Origin: Clostridiales bacterium
Lineage (GTDB): Bacteria > Bacillota > Clostridia > Peptostreptococcales > Anaerovoracaceae
Direction: 5' to 3'
DNA: 7,367 nt
Assembly: GCA_012735285.1 (NCBI GenBank)
Contig: JAAYHT010000132.1
Span: forward strand, 1 to 7,367
Shown: one piece after another, positions 5,202 through 7,367 of the stretch
Position numbering within the stretch: position 1 is the first letter of the stretch
Layout of the letters: each line of letters opens with the position of its first letter
The notes under the pieces: model-generated
What the model was told of the DNA's origin: nothing
Seen by the model: the letters and a program-made list of their open reading frames with translations, nothing else
Database searches by the model: none
Position numbers and translations under genes: made by a program

Positions 5202-7321
5202 TTTAAGAACTCCTTCAACTTTATTCCCAAACCAGAATATCTATCAACAATCCTGTTATTATCAATCATTTCATGCATCATTCTTTCAGATCCCACTAAT
5301 ATTACCGCTTCTTTCGCACGGGTAACCGCTGTATACAAAAGGTTGCGGGTTGCAAGCATGGGTGGGAACCATGTTATAGGCATAATCACAATAGGAAATT
5401 CGCTTCCTTGGCTTTTATGCACAGTAACTGCATAGGCAAGTTCCAACTCATCCAGCTGAGTAAAATCATATTTCACATACTTATTATCTTCATAAACCAC
5501 AGTTATCTCATTGTATTCAGTATCAATCGCTTCAATAAATCCACAATCTCCGTTAAAAACTCCCTCTCCTTCACTGAAATCGTCAAGACGCTTCCACTTT
5601 AGCTGGTAGTTATTCTTTATCTGCATCACCTTGTCGCCTTCTCGGAATACTCGATCAGAAAAGCGCTTTTCATTTAGATTTCGGCAAGGAGGGTTAAGAA
5701 TATCCTGTAGTTCACGATTTAAATTATTGCACCCTAAAGTCCCTTTTCTTATAGGGGTAAGGATCTGTATATCTTTTAATACATCATAGTTTTTAAAATA
5801 GCCGGGCAATCTTCTAACGCATAGATCCTTTATTGTTTCAAGAATTTGTTTTTCCCCGCTCCGCCTGATAAAAAAGAAATCCTTATCCTTTTCATTGAAG
5901 TCAGGATAGTCTCCTTGATTGATTTTATGGGCATTGACTACTATCAAGCTTTCCTCTGCCTGCCTGAAGATCTCCGTAAGTTTTATTGAAAATATAACTT
6001 CGCTGTCTATGATATCTCTAAACACATTCCCAGCTCCGACTGAAGGCAGCTGGTCCGCATCTCCAACCATAATTAATCTTGTGCCGGAAGCAATTGCATC
6101 CAAAAGACCTCTCATAAGTAAAATGTCTATCATCGATGCTTCATCTATAATAACAGCATCGTATTCCAACTTATTCTCCTCATTCTTCCCATAACGCATA
6201 TCATCATCGTTCTCTGAAAAATAGTATTCAAGCAAACGGTGGATGGTTGAGGCCTCATATCCCGTAGTTTCTGTGATTCTTTTAGCAGCCCTTCCTGTAG
6301 GCGCTGCAATTGCAGTAGTAAAGCCACTATGGGCAAAGATGTTTATTATAGCATTTATTATTGTTGTTTTACCTGTTCCCGGGCCCCCTGTAATTATGCT
6401 AACACCATTGTTTAAAGAGGCCTTTACCGCTTCTTTTTGACTTTCTGAAAGAACTATGCCTGTCTGCCTTTCTGTCAATTCAATAAGCTCATCTACATCT
6501 GCATTGATAGGCTTTAAGGGAGAACGATCAATTTCAATCAACTTTCTACAAACTTTTTGTTCTGCCAGAAAATAGGGCATTAAATAAACTACCGCTCTTC
6601 CTTCTAAATTCTCTATATGTATGTCACCTTCAAAAGCCATCTGAACCGACATGTCATGAACTTCTACAGAGCTAATATCTAAAAGCTTTGCGGTAGTCTC
6701 ACAGAATTGTTTATGAGGCACAAAGGTATGTCCATCATTGACATAGACCCATAAAGTATATATTATTCCACTTCTTATACGATTCTCATTGTGGGGATCA
6801 ATTCCGAGCTTCTCTGCAATTTTATCAGCCTTTTTAAAGCCAATACCAAAGACATCTCCTACCATCTGATAGGGATTCTCCTCGATCACTTCAATGGTTC
6901 TTGAACCATAAACCTTATAAAGCTTCATTGCATATCCGGTAGAAATACCGAATTTTTGTAGATATAGAACGATCTTAGCGAATTCTTTATGTGCCTTAAA
7001 TGCATCGGTAATAGACTTGGCTTTTATCTCGCCGATACCATGAACTTCAGTGAGCCTTTCAGGCTCCTCTTCAATGATTCTGAGAGTATCATCCCCAAAT
7101 TTTTCAACAATAGCAAGGGCAGTTTTTTTGCCTATGCCCTTTAGGATTCCTGATGAAAGGAATCCTTTTATTCCCTCTGCAGTGCTCGGAATCTCTTCCC
7201 TATAGGATTCGAAGACAAACTGTTCTCCGTATGTCGGATGGGTTTTCCATTTGCCTATGAATGTGAATTCCCTTCCTTTGTCAACATGGGGCAGATATCC
7301 GGCTGCTGTCAATTGTTCCAT
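5195..7321 (-). CDS. recD2: RecD2 (RecD-like) ATP-dependent 5'->3' DNA helicase, N-terminus short
   Basis: RecD2 is a superfamily 1B helicase that unwinds DNA 5'->3' and acts in replication-fork and mismatch/recombination repair in bacteria without RecBCD. The 708 residues contain part of the N-terminal OB-like domain (1-40), helix-hairpin-helix motifs (about 58-75 ILKGIGKKTALAIVEKF and 92-104) and a complete motor: Walker A GGPGTGKTT (312-320), Ia APTGRAAKR (340-348), II DEAS (393-396), III GDADQLPSVG (420-429), IV TEIFRQ (449-454), V VHKSQGSEFP (634-643) and VI LYTAVTRAK (662-670). Relatives usually begin some 30-45 residues earlier with a motif like NEENGYTV. Here the same frame upstream reads NDDGYSK-stop-IIENEET before the ATG, so the normal start is cut off by a TAA at 7343-7345. 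The ATG at 7321 has no strong ribosome site. The motor looks intact; whether the N-terminal loss is real or a sequence error is open. Confidence 0.93.
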   Translation of the reverse strand: MEQLTAAGYLPHVDKGREFTFIGKWKTHPTYGEQFVFESYREEIPSTAEGIKGFLSSGILKGIGKKTALAIVEKFGDDTLRIIEEEPERLTEVHGIGEIKAKSITDAFKAHKEFAKIVLYLQKFGISTGYAMKLYKVYGSRTIEVIEENPYQMVGDVFGIGFKKADKIAEKLGIDPHNENRIRSGIIYTLWVYVNDGHTFVPHKQFCETTAKLLDISSVEVHDMSVQMAFEGDIHIENLEGRAVVYLMPYFLAEQKVCRKLIEIDRSPLKPINADVDELIELTERQTGIVLSESQKEAVKASLNNGVSIITGGPGTGKTTIINAIINIFAHSGFTTAIAAPTGRAAKRITETTGYEASTIHRLLEYYFSENDDDMRYGKNEENKLEYDAVIIDEASMIDILLMRGLLDAIASGTRLIMVGDADQLPSVGAGNVFRDIIDSEVIFSIKLTEIFRQAEESLIVVNAHKINQGDYPDFNEKDKDFFFIRRSGEKQILETIKDLCVRRLPGYFKNYDVLKDIQILTPIRKGTLGCNNLNRELQDILNPPCRNLNEKRFSDRVFREGDKVMQIKNNYQLKWKRLDDFSEGEGVFNGDCGFIEAIDTEYNEITVVYEDNKYVKYDFTQLDELELAYAVTVHKSQGSEFPIVIMPITWFPPMLATRNLLYTAVTRAKEAVILVGSERMMHEMIDNNRIVDRYSGLGIKLKEFLNC

Positions 7322-7367
7322 AGTTTCTTCGTTCTCTATGATTTATTTACTGTATCCATCATCATTA
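7322..7367 (-). pseudogene. Interrupted N-terminal coding remnant of recD2
   Basis: In the frame of recD2, this upstream stretch reads NDDGYSK, TAA (7345-7343), then IIENEET directly into the recD2 ATG. GYS aligns with the G(Y/F)(T/S)V strand found at the beginning of RecD2 proteins, and IIENEET continues naturally into EQLTAAGYLP. It therefore looks like genuine coding sequence with one premature stop. A different frame gives only MMMDTVNKS before stopping. The window ends here, so the original start cannot be seen. Confidence 0.5.

Overview
The window looks like a chromosome segment of a low-G+C, probably spore-forming Firmicute of the class Clostridia. The evidence is A/T-rich spacers, AGGAGG-type ribosome sites, long-form HPF, CdaA-type c-di-AMP synthase, RecD2 without RecBC, and a candidate raiA noncoding RNA between comFC and hpf. 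Every convincing gene lies on the minus strand, so transcription runs from high to low coordinates.

Layout in transcription order: (1) recD2 (5195-7321), a 5'->3' DNA helicase whose normal N-terminus is interrupted by an in-frame TAA just upstream of the usable ATG. (2) comFC (4476-5201), starting at a TTG that overlaps the recD2 stop. (3) A 202-bp structured element (4271-4472) closed by a perfect 20-bp inverted repeat, which I read as the raiA noncoding RNA. (4) A very A/T-rich spacer (3879-4270) with two pairs of DnaA-box sequences, a tandem ATTAATAATT repeat and a sigma-H-like promoter next to hpf. (5) hpf (3324-3851), long-form ribosome hibernation factor, followed by a strong intrinsic terminator. 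(6) A good sigma-A promoter followed by cdaA-cdaR-glmM (3179 down to the window edge), the conserved c-di-AMP and cell-wall operon; glmM runs off the left edge after 369 codons.

Functionally the window joins DNA repair and uptake (recD2, comFC), stationary-phase ribosome storage (hpf and perhaps the raiA RNA), and c-di-AMP signalling tied to peptidoglycan precursor supply (CdaA made and regulated together with CdaR and GlmM). Within the operons coupling is tight: comFC overlaps recD2 by 7 bp, and cdaR and glmM each overlap the gene before them by 8 bp.

The least ordinary part is 3852-4475: a structured RNA of still unclear mechanism, a DnaA-box array away from any sign of oriC, and a palindrome covering the hpf ribosome site. 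The protein genes are recognisable families. No transposon, CRISPR array, tRNA or rRNA was seen.
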